From: a bacterium
GTDB lineage: Bacteria > Eisenbacteria > RBG-16-71-46 > CAIMUX01
DNA: 64,000 nucleotides
Direction: 5' to 3'
Assembly: GCA_030431975.1 (NCBI GenBank)
Contig: JAUIHP010000001.1
Coordinates: 186,001 to 250,000 of the forward strand
In this document: positions 8,919 to 16,849 of the stretch, piece after piece
How positions within the stretch are numbered: position 1 is the first letter of the stretch
Layout of the letters: each line of letters begins with the position of its first letter
Program-made: the position numbers and the translations under genes
Notes under the pieces: model-generated
What the model saw: the letters and a program-made list of their open reading frames with translations, nothing else
What the model was told of the DNA's origin: nothing
The model's database searches: none

Positions 8919-10256
8919 CTAGAAAAGATAGCGGACCCTCAGGTAGACGTTGTCGTTCTTGTCCTGCACACCAAACAACGTTCCCGGAGAGTCTCCCTCG
9001 AAGACATTCGCGCCCAACACGACACGAACCTCGTTGGTCAGCTCGTACGTAGCGGAAAGCCTTGCATAGAGATCTTCCGCGGACGGTGAGCCGAAGACGA
9101 ATGCGGAGAGTCGCAGGGTTTCGTAGAGTAGGGTCCGCTCGACCTTTCCGGTAAGGATGGTATGAGTGTCATCGCCGGGATCCAGATCTCCCTGCATCTG
9201 AGCGATCTTCTCCTCCCAGCGATCCGGATCTTCACGCATCTCTGCGTAGAACTGCGCACCCAGGGTCCAGCCGCTGTTCGTCCGCTCGAAACCGGCAAGA
9301 CCGCGAAACTCCGGTTCGCGTCCGACATAACCGTAACCCTCAGGACGCAACTCGTCGCGACCGGCCCGAGAGTCGAGCCAGCCTCCTTCCAGCGAGGCTA
9401 CGCCGCCCATCCACGGGCCGCGGAGACTGGCCCCCCACGCATTCAGTCGAGTGTAGGCGCCGGGTCCCAACGGCAGACTTACGGAGTAGAGTCCTTCCGA
9501 GTTGGGAGCGCCGTAACGGAATCCATTCGGGGTATTCCAGTAGCCGCGATGACCGTAGGCGGTCACGACCCAAGCCCCGAAAGACTTGGAGAGAGCCACG
9601 GAAACCTCGGAGTTCGAAAGATCCGCTCCGCCCGGCGTTTCGGGGTAGGAGCTGAATCCCGGCCCCGGCATGACGAAGCGAAGTCCGGACGGCTGGAAGG
9701 GCAGGTTGTCCTGGTCGTACTCAGGAGAGACAACGATGTCCACATTGAAGGGGAGCCCGAAGACGCCGAGACGAATGACGTCTGACGGAACCTTCAGGTA
9801 TTCGAGGTCCCGCCCGGAGAAGAAACTCTCCCAGTCTTTGGCGAACTGATCGTTGATGAAGAGAAGGTCGCCCGTTCCCCAAGTCGTCGGCTGACGACCG
9901 ATGCGAACGTCGAGGTGGTCGCCGAAGGTCGTGAACTTGATGAAGGCTTCGCGGAGTTCGGCCGACTCCGTCCCTTCGACCTGATCTCCGGTCACATCGA
10001 CACGGAAATGCATCTCGGCGAAGTCGCCGTAGGAATCGCCCCGCAACTGAAGACGCGTTTCCTTGAGCGTGTAGTCACCGCGCCCCCGCTCGACCGAACT
10101 CGTGCTCTGATACGGATCCGGGATGACCGAGGTCCGAACCCCGATCGCACCCTCGGCGAAGCCGGAGATGTCGACCTCTGCCCCGGAAACACCGGCCGAG
10201 GCGCCCACGACTGCAACGGTGGTCATCGCGACCGCAAGTCGACGCTGCAAACCCAT
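8919..10256 (-). CDS. DUF1302-like outer-membrane barrel protein of the RND operon
   Basis: The 445-residue protein has a signal peptide ending near GASAGVSGAEV. Beta-strands rich in G, Y, F and R follow, ending in the terminal-strand pattern VYLRVRYLF. The motif RIGRQPTTWGTGDLLFINDQF is typical of DUF1302/alginate-export-like barrels. The ATG at 10256 is chosen because GGGAGGAAC sits just before it; the in-frame ATG at 10271 contains that site within its own codons. It is the last gene of an apparent RND / LolA-like / barrel operon. A barrel of this type could be the outer-membrane end of a lipid or hydrophobic-compound pathway; the substrate is unknown. Confidence 0.75.
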   Translation of the reverse strand: MGLQRRLAVAMTTVAVVGASAGVSGAEVDISGFAEGAIGVRTSVIPDPYQSTSSVERGRGDYTLKETRLQLRGDSYGDFAEMHFRVDVTGDQVEGTESAELREAFIKFTTFGDHLDVRIGRQPTTWGTGDLLFINDQFAKDWESFFSGRDLEYLKVPSDVIRLGVFGLPFNVDIVVSPEYDQDNLPFQPSGLRFVMPGPGFSSYPETPGGADLSNSEVSVALSKSFGAWVVTAYGHRGYWNTPNGFRYGAPNSEGLYSVSLPLGPGAYTRLNAWGASLRGPWMGGVASLEGGWLDSRAGRDELRPEGYGYVGREPEFRGLAGFERTNSGWTLGAQFYAEMREDPDRWEEKIAQMQGDLDPGDDTHTILTGKVERTLLYETLRLSAFVFGSPSAEDLYARLSATYELTNEVRVVLGANVFEGDSPGTLFGVQDKNDNVYLRVRYLF

Positions 10257-10283
10257 CTCAGTTCCTCCCATTGGCTGCGAGCC

Positions 10284-11159
10284 CTACTTGATGTACTCGC
10301 GCGGCGGGCTCTTGAGGAAACGCTCGGAGAAGACCTCTTCGCCGATTCCCAGGTCATACTCGACGTTGCTCATCGTCACGACGGTGTGGTTGCCCTTGTC
10401 ATGATTGGTCATCTGCCGGTGGACAATCGTCCGGTGGCCGTCGACGACCTCGGTGTTCAGGGCTTCGAACGTGCGCTGCGGAGAGTCCTTACCTTCCTCA
10501 TAGAACTCCTCCTTCATCGGAAGCATCCACTCCTTGTCGATCCAGGTGAGCTTCCGAGCGAAGTAGTCCTCGCTCTTGGGAGTGCTCTCGATGAGATAGC
10601 TCGCACGGTCGTTGAGCATCTCCTCCCGCAGGAACTTGTGATTGTCCTCGGACCAGTGGCGTCCGGACACGTCTTCGTAGCTGAAGTCACTACCGACAAA
10701 AGACGACTTCTTGTCGTTGGCTGAGATCGGCTTGACCAGATCGACGGCGGGGACATAGATCCAACGGGCGTCGTCGTCCTTCGGGTTCTTCCAGGCCATG
10801 AACGTGGTTCGCTTGACGTCGGTCGGCTCGAAGAAGTACGCGAAGTAGCGCTGATCTCCACCTTCTTCCAGGTCCTTCCGCAGCAGAACCAGCTTGCGGG
10901 TACGGCTACGGCCCCGTTTGTTCGTGATCTCCATCGTCACTTCGGCACGGCCGTCGTCAGCCACGTAGAAGTAGTTGAGATGTGACTGCTTCATCAGTTC
11001 GTCGGCATCCGGAGCGCCAGCCCCGTCGGCCGCCTCGGAGGAATGAAAGCCCCATAGCAAGAGTGGCAGGGCCGCCGCCAGCGAACGAATCGGGCTGAAG
11101 ACTCGCGGCCGCTTCGTGCCGCTGAAGAGGGTCTTTGCTTTGTCCAATCCCATTTTCAT
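10284..11159 (-). CDS. LolA-like outer-membrane lipoprotein-sorting protein
   Basis: This 291-residue exported protein has a signal peptide ending near HSSEAADGA. A LolA-like fold follows, with the family-typical core RKLVLLRKDLEEGGDQRYFAYF, a WIYVPAVDLVKPI segment and a Phe-Val-Gly-Ser-Asp-Phe-Ser-Tyr-Glu-Asp stretch. Members are usually found beside MMPL/RND permeases, as here, and are thought to carry lipid through the periplasm. The start at 11159 (MKMGLDK) has GGAGAGACGGAA upstream. The gene lies 27 bp before the DUF1302-like barrel gene. The gap on its upstream side contains two minisatellites. Confidence 0.82.
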   Translation of the reverse strand: MKMGLDKAKTLFSGTKRPRVFSPIRSLAAALPLLLWGFHSSEAADGAGAPDADELMKQSHLNYFYVADDGRAEVTMEITNKRGRSRTRKLVLLRKDLEEGGDQRYFAYFFEPTDVKRTTFMAWKNPKDDDARWIYVPAVDLVKPISANDKKSSFVGSDFSYEDVSGRHWSEDNHKFLREEMLNDRASYLIESTPKSEDYFARKLTWIDKEWMLPMKEEFYEEGKDSPQRTFEALNTEVVDGHRTIVHRQMTNHDKGNHTVVTMSNVEYDLGIGEEVFSERFLKSPPREYIK

Positions 11160-11217
11160 TTCCGTCTCTCCTCTCTGAACTGCCACCGACTCGCTGGGTC
11201 CGTGGTTCTGCTTCGTG

Positions 11218-11388
11218 CCTCTACCGTGTCGGGCTTCTATCGTGTCGGGCCTCTGCCGTGTCAGGCCCCGGCGCCTCTTCCATCTCTTGGATGTCTGTGA
11301 AACCGTTCTGTCTCATTCATGCTTGCCTCACGCAGCTTGCGCACCTCGACTCATTCGTGCTTGCCTCACGCCGCTTGCGCACCTCGAC
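11218..11388. repeat. Two minisatellites between the RND and LolA-like genes
   Basis: First, about three copies of a 16-bp unit (core ccgtgtcgggc) lie near 11218-11265. Second, a 38-bp unit occurs twice in tandem, at 11313-11350 and 11351-11388, with two mismatches. The second 38-bp copy overlaps the RND gene stop at 11366 and encodes its last residues. Confidence 0.75.
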
Positions 11389-13672
11389 TCACCCAGGACT
11401 GCGGCAACAGCGAAAGCAGCGCAGGCAGGAGAACGAATGTGGACAAACCGCTGAGAATCATGATCGCGAAGAAGAAGGCTCCCACCGTGACATACGGCAT
11501 GAGGTTCGAAAAGAACATGGGCACGAATCCCAACGCGATGACCACGACGTTTCTCGCCAAAGCCACGGATGGCAGGCCGAAGACGGCGTCCATGGCCGCG
11601 TTGACGTCTCCTCCGTAGTCCCGGTGCGCTTCCCTGAATCTCTGGATGAAGTGGATGGAGAAGTCGACGGAAAGGCCCAGGGCCAGGCTCGAAAGCACCG
11701 CAATCGGCATGTCGTAATCCCGCCCGGACCACCCGATATAGCCGTAGGTCGAGGCAATGGTAATCGTCAGTGGAACCATTGATATCAAACCGAGCGGGAA
11801 CGACCGGAAGAGCAGGGACATCATGATGAGAACGACGACAAAGGATGAACCCAATGCCTTGCCCATACCGGCAACCATCTTCTCCTGCCAAACGACGTTG
11901 ATGTAGCTCAACCCTCCCCATTCCGCCTTCATGGCGTGGGGACCCGGATTCTTCTCCATCCATTCATTGGCGGATTCGACGACAGCCTGAACCTTGCGGT
12001 TCTCGCCTTCCGGCATCTGCACCCAGAGAACGACCTCGTCCTGTTCGGGAGTAATCAGTTTGTAGAGGTCCTCGGGATCACCACCGCTCATTTCATAGAG
12101 GAGCAGGTACTGCGCGATCGACTGCCGGTCGTCGGGAACCTCCGACTTCGAGAGTTCGATCCCAAGCAACTCAGCCTGAACCTTCTTCACAACGTCGGTG
12201 ATCGTCGTGACGGCGCCGACATTGTCGAGGCTCATGAGATGGGTCTGGAGTTGTTCGACGTACTTCATGGCGTCGGCTTCGACAAAGGCGGACTCTTCTT
12301 CCGAGGCCAGCCGAAGGTAGGCCAGGTAGGTCCCGGGAAGATGCTCGTTCATGACCCGGTCGGCGACGCGCAACGGATGCGAGGGCTTGAACCAGTAGAC
12401 CGGGTTGTCGTTGACGTTGATCTTCGTGATCCCGATCCCAGCAATGACCATGGTCACGGCGGCCAAGGTCAGGATCGGCGCACGCCGCGCGAGGGCCAGC
12501 TTGCCGAAACGATGCAAGGCGCTGGTCGGTGAATCCTTCTGCTCTCCACCAAACCCGCGCAGAGATTCCGGCGAGAGCAAGATCACGTAGGACGGGATGA
12601 AGAGCATCGTCAGGATCCACGCTGTGAAGACGCCGAACGCCACGAAGCCACCGAATACCTGGACCGGAGGGATCGGCGTCAGGACCAGGGACCCGAATCC
12701 GACGATCGTCGTGACGGTCGTGAACAGCATCGGCGTGTAGAGCTCGTCCATGGCCGCGCGAACCGATTCGCGAATGTCCCCGGTCTTCTTGAAGTGGCCT
12801 TCGATCTCGCTGAGCAGATGAATCGCGTCGAGAACGGCGATCGGGATGAGAAAGACCGGGATCATCGAGCTCATGATGTGAACCGTGAATCCCGCGCCGA
12901 CGAGAAGTCCCATCGTCCAAGTCACCGACAACATGGCCACGACCATGGGGGCGGCCACGATCTTCGGCTTGCGGAAGAAGAAGACCATGAGAAGGAAGAT
13001 CGCAAAGAAGGCGATGGGAGCCGCGATTCCCATCTGCACGAACATCTCGATTCCAAAACTGTCTTCAGCGACGGGGAGCCCGGCATAGTGGTAGCGCTCG
13101 TCACCGTGATCTTCGGCAACCAGTGCTCGAACTTCGTCGGTGACGGCCTTGGCCTCGTCCTTTGATTTCAACGGAACGAAAATCGAAAGTGCCTTGCCAT
13201 CGTCGCTGGCCAGCTTGCCCCGGAGTACTGGGTTCTCCTTGATGCGACTCAGGATGTATTCCGCTTCGTCACGACTTTGCGGGGGTTCTTCCATCAAGGT
13301 CTGAACGCGGAGGCCCCCGTCGTCCATTCGGGAGACGTCGTCCACCTCGGAAGGCGCCATGACGTCGTAGGCGATGACGCCTTCGTGTTGTTTGACCAGC
13401 TCGGTGATCTTCTGGACGCGGGCCAGGATCTCGGGGGTGAAGACGGACTCATCATGCTCGATGCCGATGACGAGGAAGTCATTGAGCCCAAACGTGTCCT
13501 TGATTTCGTGATGGACCACGCGCACATGCTCGCCCTCCGGCAGCATGTTCTCGGGATCGGTATCGACATTGACCCTGATGAGCTGCAATCCGAGGCCGAC
13601 GGTGAGAAGCAGGATCACTGCGATGACCGCCTTCGGTCGATTCAGAGCCAGCTCCACCAGTAGTTTCTTCAT
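11366..13672 (-). CDS. RND/MMPL-family transporter
   Basis: The 768-residue integral membrane protein has the RND layout. After TM1 (residues about 13-33) comes a large periplasmic loop beginning DPENMLPEGEHVRVV, then a sterol-sensing-like helix bundle with GFGSLVLTPIPPVQVFG. TM7 (RRAPILTLAAVTMVIAGIGI), a second periplasmic loop and a final bundle (VLSSLALGLSVDFSIHFIQRF) complete it. The ATG at 13672 is preferred: MKKLLVEL is preceded by GGGGAGACGAGGGAG, while the longer frame adds an Arg-rich, non-membrane leader. It is the first gene of the operon and divergent from an ArsR gene, so that regulator probably controls it. Substrate unknown; hydrophobic compounds or lipids are usual. Confidence 0.88.
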   Translation of the reverse strand: MKKLLVELALNRPKAVIAVILLLTVGLGLQLIRVNVDTDPENMLPEGEHVRVVHHEIKDTFGLNDFLVIGIEHDESVFTPEILARVQKITELVKQHEGVIAYDVMAPSEVDDVSRMDDGGLRVQTLMEEPPQSRDEAEYILSRIKENPVLRGKLASDDGKALSIFVPLKSKDEAKAVTDEVRALVAEDHGDERYHYAGLPVAEDSFGIEMFVQMGIAAPIAFFAIFLLMVFFFRKPKIVAAPMVVAMLSVTWTMGLLVGAGFTVHIMSSMIPVFLIPIAVLDAIHLLSEIEGHFKKTGDIRESVRAAMDELYTPMLFTTVTTIVGFGSLVLTPIPPVQVFGGFVAFGVFTAWILTMLFIPSYVILLSPESLRGFGGEQKDSPTSALHRFGKLALARRAPILTLAAVTMVIAGIGITKINVNDNPVYWFKPSHPLRVADRVMNEHLPGTYLAYLRLASEEESAFVEADAMKYVEQLQTHLMSLDNVGAVTTITDVVKKVQAELLGIELSKSEVPDDRQSIAQYLLLYEMSGGDPEDLYKLITPEQDEVVLWVQMPEGENRKVQAVVESANEWMEKNPGPHAMKAEWGGLSYINVVWQEKMVAGMGKALGSSFVVVLIMMSLLFRSFPLGLISMVPLTITIASTYGYIGWSGRDYDMPIAVLSSLALGLSVDFSIHFIQRFREAHRDYGGDVNAAMDAVFGLPSVALARNVVVIALGFVPMFFSNLMPYVTVGAFFFAIMILSGLSTFVLLPALLSLLPQSWVSRGAQAA

Positions 13673-13786
13673 CGTCTCCCTCGTCTCCCCAGCCGGGTGG
13701 CCCGGCTTCGTGCCACCGAATCTCGACTTCTGCACCCGTCTCGCCGGCGGCCTACGGGCGAAGCCCCGACTGCCGAAACTACGAAA

Positions 13787-13828
13787 TATCCTTTCACAAC
13801 TATACACTCATATGCAAATATAAGGATA
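13787..13828. promoter_or_regulatory. AT-rich inverted repeat between RND operon and ArsR gene
   Basis: TATCCTT (13787-13793) and AAGGATA (13822-13828) form a perfect 7-bp inverted repeat with a 28-bp AT-rich spacer. A CATATG palindrome lies inside at 13809-13814. It is the only AT-rich patch in this divergent gap, so it is a likely site for promoters and for the adjacent ArsR protein. Confidence 0.5.
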
Positions 13829-13855
13829 CGGTAATTCAGCAGTAGGTAACGAACT

Positions 13856-14209
13856 TTGACCAACAAAACACCTAAAACATTGGGAAAAGACACTTTGAGC
13901 CTGGTCGCGGAACGGTTCAAGGTCCTTTCCGACCCTCTCAGGCTGCAGATCCTACAGGAGCTAAGGCAGGGGGAGCGCTCGGTGAACGAGATCGTCGAGG
14001 CGACCGGAGCGGCCCAGGCCAATGTCTCCCGTCACCTCCAGATTCTCGCTCGCGCCCGGATCGTCGACCGCAGGAAGCAGGGGCTTCACGTGTTTTACCG
14101 GGTGGCCGACCCCACCGTTCTGGACTTGTGTGCTGTGGTCTGCAACGGCCTTGAAGAGTCCCTCGCACGCGATCTCGATTCTGTACGGGGAAACCCCGAC
14201 ACCCCCTGA
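13856..14209 (+). CDS. ArsR-family winged-helix transcriptional regulator
   Basis: The 117-residue protein is a typical one-domain ArsR/SmtB regulator. It contains LSDPLRLQILQELRQGERSV, recognition helix AAQANVSRHLQILARA and wing KQGLHVFYRV. Start TTG 13856 follows an AGGT-containing sequence. A Cys occurs in the C-terminal helix (DLCAVVCNGL), but the classical metal-binding CxC motif is absent from the DNA-recognition helix, so the inducer could be something other than a metal. It is transcribed away from the RND operon; an inverted repeat lies between them. Confidence 0.88.
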   Translation: MTNKTPKTLGKDTLSLVAERFKVLSDPLRLQILQELRQGERSVNEIVEATGAAQANVSRHLQILARARIVDRRKQGLHVFYRVADPTVLDLCAVVCNGLEESLARDLDSVRGNPDTP

Positions 14210-14302
14210 CGGGACGTTCGCGGATGACGTGACCGGGAGCGGCGGCGAGACATTGACATCCCGACCTCGGCCTCTCTACTCTGGCTACTTCGACAAGGCA
14301 GT

Positions 14303-14386
14303 TCGCGTCGTTGGGGGTGTCCTTCGGGACTGAGAGAGACCCTTAAGAACCTGATCTGGGTGATGCCAGCGTAGGGAAACGACCGA
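14303..14386 (+). promoter_or_regulatory. TPP riboswitch (THI element)
   Basis: The conserved thiamine-pyrophosphate aptamer is clear. GGGGTG comes first, then CTGAGAGA at 14330-14337, then ACCTGATCTGGGTGATGCC and the GTAGGGAA closing segment. The P1 stem can form between GTCGTT (14307-14312) and AACGAC (14378-14383). It stands about 100 bp before thiO and is therefore expected to lower expression of thiO-thiS-thiG-tenI/smr when TPP is plentiful. The GGAGG site of thiO lies at 14471, within reach of a translational switch. Confidence 0.95.
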
Positions 14387-14482
14387 AGCCCGATCCGCAC
14401 TTCCGCTGCGGCCCCGCTTCGCGTTTCTCATCCAATGGCCGGCCCGACCTCCCACGACCCACGCCTGCTTGGAGGTACGACC

Positions 14483-15637
14483 GTGAACGACATTCCGAGA
14501 AATGCCCCCATGCCCGACGTCCTCATCATCGGCGGCGGTGTTCTCGGTCTGGCTGCCTCCTGCGAGTTGTTGTCACACGGCTACACGGTCACGTTGGTCG
14601 ATCGCGGCTCCGTCGAACGCGGCTCTCGAGACTGCGCCACCCGGGCGGCGGCTGGAATGCTCTCCCCCTATGCCGAACTGACCGAGCTCGACTCCATTCC
14701 GAACTGGGTCGATCTCATGGCGCTGGCACTTCGCTCCTATCCCGACTTCGTCCGGAACGTCATCAACACCTCGGGCCTTCACGTCGAGTGCCGTTTCCCG
14801 GGCTCACTTGTGACGAATGCCTCCGGTGGCAAGGGCTTCGACTGGGAACGCAGCGCCGAGCAGATGCGTGACCTCGGCGCCGATGTCGAGGTTCTCGATG
14901 CCGATCAGATCTACGACCGCGAACCCGGCCTGGAAGCCGAGTCCGGCCTCTTCTTTTCTGACGAAGGCTACGTCGACCCGCGGGCGCTTCACGATGCCCT
15001 TCGGCTCTCCTTTGTTGCATTGGGCGGAACGTGGATCGAAAGCGAGGTCTTTGACCTCATCATGGACGGAGACCAGGTGGTCGGCGTCCGATCTGGACGC
15101 GGGGACTTGCAGGCCGGCTCGGTACTCAACACTTCCGGACACGCCTGCGGCCGGTTCCTGTTACCCGAAGACAAGTTTTCCCTTCGCCCCACCCCGGTGG
15201 CCGGCGAAGTCATCCGGCTTCGTCCGCAGAAGAAAGACGAAGGGGTGCAGTGTGTCGTGCAGGTTCCAGGGCGGGCCTACATCGTACCGCGCGACGACGG
15301 CACCGTTCTCATCGGCGCCACCGTCTACGAAGGCAGTGACGAAGCCCGGGTTCGCGCGTCGGGAGTGGCGTCTCTCATCGAACGTGCCGCACTTTATCTT
15401 CCGGCCTCTGGTGAGTGGGAGTGGGTGGAAACCTGGTGCGGTGTCCGACCCCGGGCCGGCAGCGGCGAGCCCAAGGCCTGGGCCGACTCGCGTCCCGGTC
15501 TGTTTCACGGGATGGGACTGTATCGAAACGGCATCCTCCTCGCGCCGGTCGTGGGAGCGCAACTGGCTCGGCTGGTCGCGGAGTATCTGGGACAAGCCTC
15601 GCGTCGTTCTGTCGGAGGCCCCGGTATCGATCGCTAA
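14483..15637 (+). CDS. thiO: Glycine oxidase ThiO
   Basis: The 384-residue FAD enzyme oxidises glycine to the imine that ThiG uses for thiazole assembly. The dinucleotide-binding VLIIGGGVLGLAASCEL motif is at the N-terminus, followed by RAAAGMLSPYAEL and the C-terminal GMGLYRNGILLAPVVG typical of ThiO/DadA-type oxidases. GTG 14483 has GGAGG seven bases upstream. A GTG/ATG start at 14435 is in frame but lacks such a site and lies nearer the riboswitch. The next gene is thiS, 96 bp downstream. Confidence 0.93.
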   Translation: MNDIPRNAPMPDVLIIGGGVLGLAASCELLSHGYTVTLVDRGSVERGSRDCATRAAAGMLSPYAELTELDSIPNWVDLMALALRSYPDFVRNVINTSGLHVECRFPGSLVTNASGGKGFDWERSAEQMRDLGADVEVLDADQIYDREPGLEAESGLFFSDEGYVDPRALHDALRLSFVALGGTWIESEVFDLIMDGDQVVGVRSGRGDLQAGSVLNTSGHACGRFLLPEDKFSLRPTPVAGEVIRLRPQKKDEGVQCVVQVPGRAYIVPRDDGTVLIGATVYEGSDEARVRASGVASLIERAALYLPASGEWEWVETWCGVRPRAGSGEPKAWADSRPGLFHGMGLYRNGILLAPVVGAQLARLVAEYLGQASRRSVGGPGIDR

Positions 15638-15733
15638 CCGTTTTCGCGGCCGAGCCGTATTCGCGCCGGAACGCCTGGATCCCTTGAGCGGAAGGCGGGT
15701 TCCAGCGCACAGAGCTTCGAATCGAGGATAGGA

Positions 15734-15967
15734 ATGAGTGAGACCACTGAAAAGAAGCCTCTGACTCTCCAGGTGAACGGAGAAACCCGGAGTTTCGAGG
15801 ATGTGACGACGATGAGCGACCTGCTCCAACGTCTGGGCGTCGAAACGGGAAGCGGCGGGCTCGCCGTCGCCCTGAATCTACATGTTGTCCCCAAGAGAGA
15901 GTTCGCGGACACGATACTGAGCGACGGAGACCGGGTCGAACTCGTCCAGGCGGTTCAGGGCGGATAA
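15734..15967 (+). CDS. thiS: Sulfur-carrier protein ThiS
   Basis: The 77-residue beta-grasp protein carries sulfur as a C-terminal thiocarboxylate for thiazole synthesis. It has the family ending VQAVQGG, and the internal N-G-E segment (QVNGETRSF) starts the fold after a short N-terminal extension. The ATG is preceded by GGATAGGA. It lies between thiO and thiG, with a 24-bp gap before thiG. No ThiF adenylating enzyme is in the window. Confidence 0.93.
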   Translation: MSETTEKKPLTLQVNGETRSFEDVTTMSDLLQRLGVETGSGGLAVALNLHVVPKREFADTILSDGDRVELVQAVQGG

Positions 15968-15991
15968 GGAACGAGAAAGGTAAGGACGGAA

Positions 15992-16798
15992 ATGTCGAAG
16001 AAAGTGCGTGGACACCGCGGGCCTGAACTGCGAATCGGCGATCGCACGTATCGAAGCCGGCTCATGGTCGGCACCGGCAAGTACAAGGACTTCAAGGAAA
16101 CGCAGGAAGCGTTGGACGAAAGTGGGGCCGAGATCGTCACCGTCGCCATCCGGCGGATCAATCTCGACAGCAAGGCCGAGGACAGTCTTCTCCGCTACAT
16201 CGACCTCGACCGCTATACGCTGCTGCCGAACACCGCCGGTTGTTTCTCCGTGGACGAAGCGGTTCTCACCGCTCGTCTGGCCCGCGAGGCTCTGGGAACC
16301 GACCTCGTCAAACTCGAAGTCCTCGGCGATCAGCAAACGCTCTTCCCGGACACACGTGGGTTGCTGGAAGCGGCAAAGATTCTCGTCGACGAAGGCTTCT
16401 TCGTCCTTCCCTACTGCATGGACGACCCCATCGTCTGCAAGCAGTTGGTCGAGATCGGATGTCCCGCGGTCATGCCCTTGGGCGCACCGATCGGCTCCGG
16501 TCTCGGCATTCGCAATCCCTACAACATCCGGATCATCCTCGAGACGATCGACGTTCCGGTCATCGTCGACGCTGGCGTCGGAACCGCTTCCGATGTAGCG
16601 GTTGCGATGGAACTCGGATGCGACGGTGTCCTCCTGAACACGGCCATCGCGGGCGCGGACGATCCGATCGCCATGGCCCGCGCGATGAAACTGGGCTGTG
16701 AAGCAGGACGACTGGCGTACGAAGCCGGCCGTATTCCGCGAAAGCTCTATGCGAACGCATCGAGCCCGCTCGAAGGAATGGTCGAAGTCCCGAGCTGA
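15992..16798 (+). CDS. thiG: Thiazole synthase ThiG
   Basis: The 268-residue TIM-barrel enzyme joins DXP, dehydroglycine and ThiS-bound sulfur into the thiazole phosphate. [12 protein letters not shown] near the N-terminus, the Schiff-base Lys107 in [10 protein letters not shown], and [13 protein letters not shown], the phosphate-binding part of the barrel, are all intact. The C-terminus [10 protein letters not shown] is full length. It is the third gene of the riboswitch-controlled thiazole cluster. Confidence 0.96.
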   Translation: MSKKVRGHRGPELRIGDRTYRSRLMVGTGKYKDFKETQEALDESGAEIVTVAIRRINLDSKAEDSLLRYIDLDRYTLLPNTAGCFSVDEAVLTARLAREALGTDLVKLEVLGDQQTLFPDTRGLLEAAKILVDEGFFVLPYCMDDPIVCKQLVEIGCPAVMPLGAPIGSGLGIRNPYNIRIILETIDVPVIVDAGVGTASDVAVAMELGCDGVLLNTAIAGADDPIAMARAMKLGCEAGRLAYEAGRIPRKLYANASSPLEGMVEVPS

Positions 16799-16849
16799 AC
16801 CTGACCGGGCATCGGCGCGACGAACCTCACGGAGGGGTGACGGATCCGA

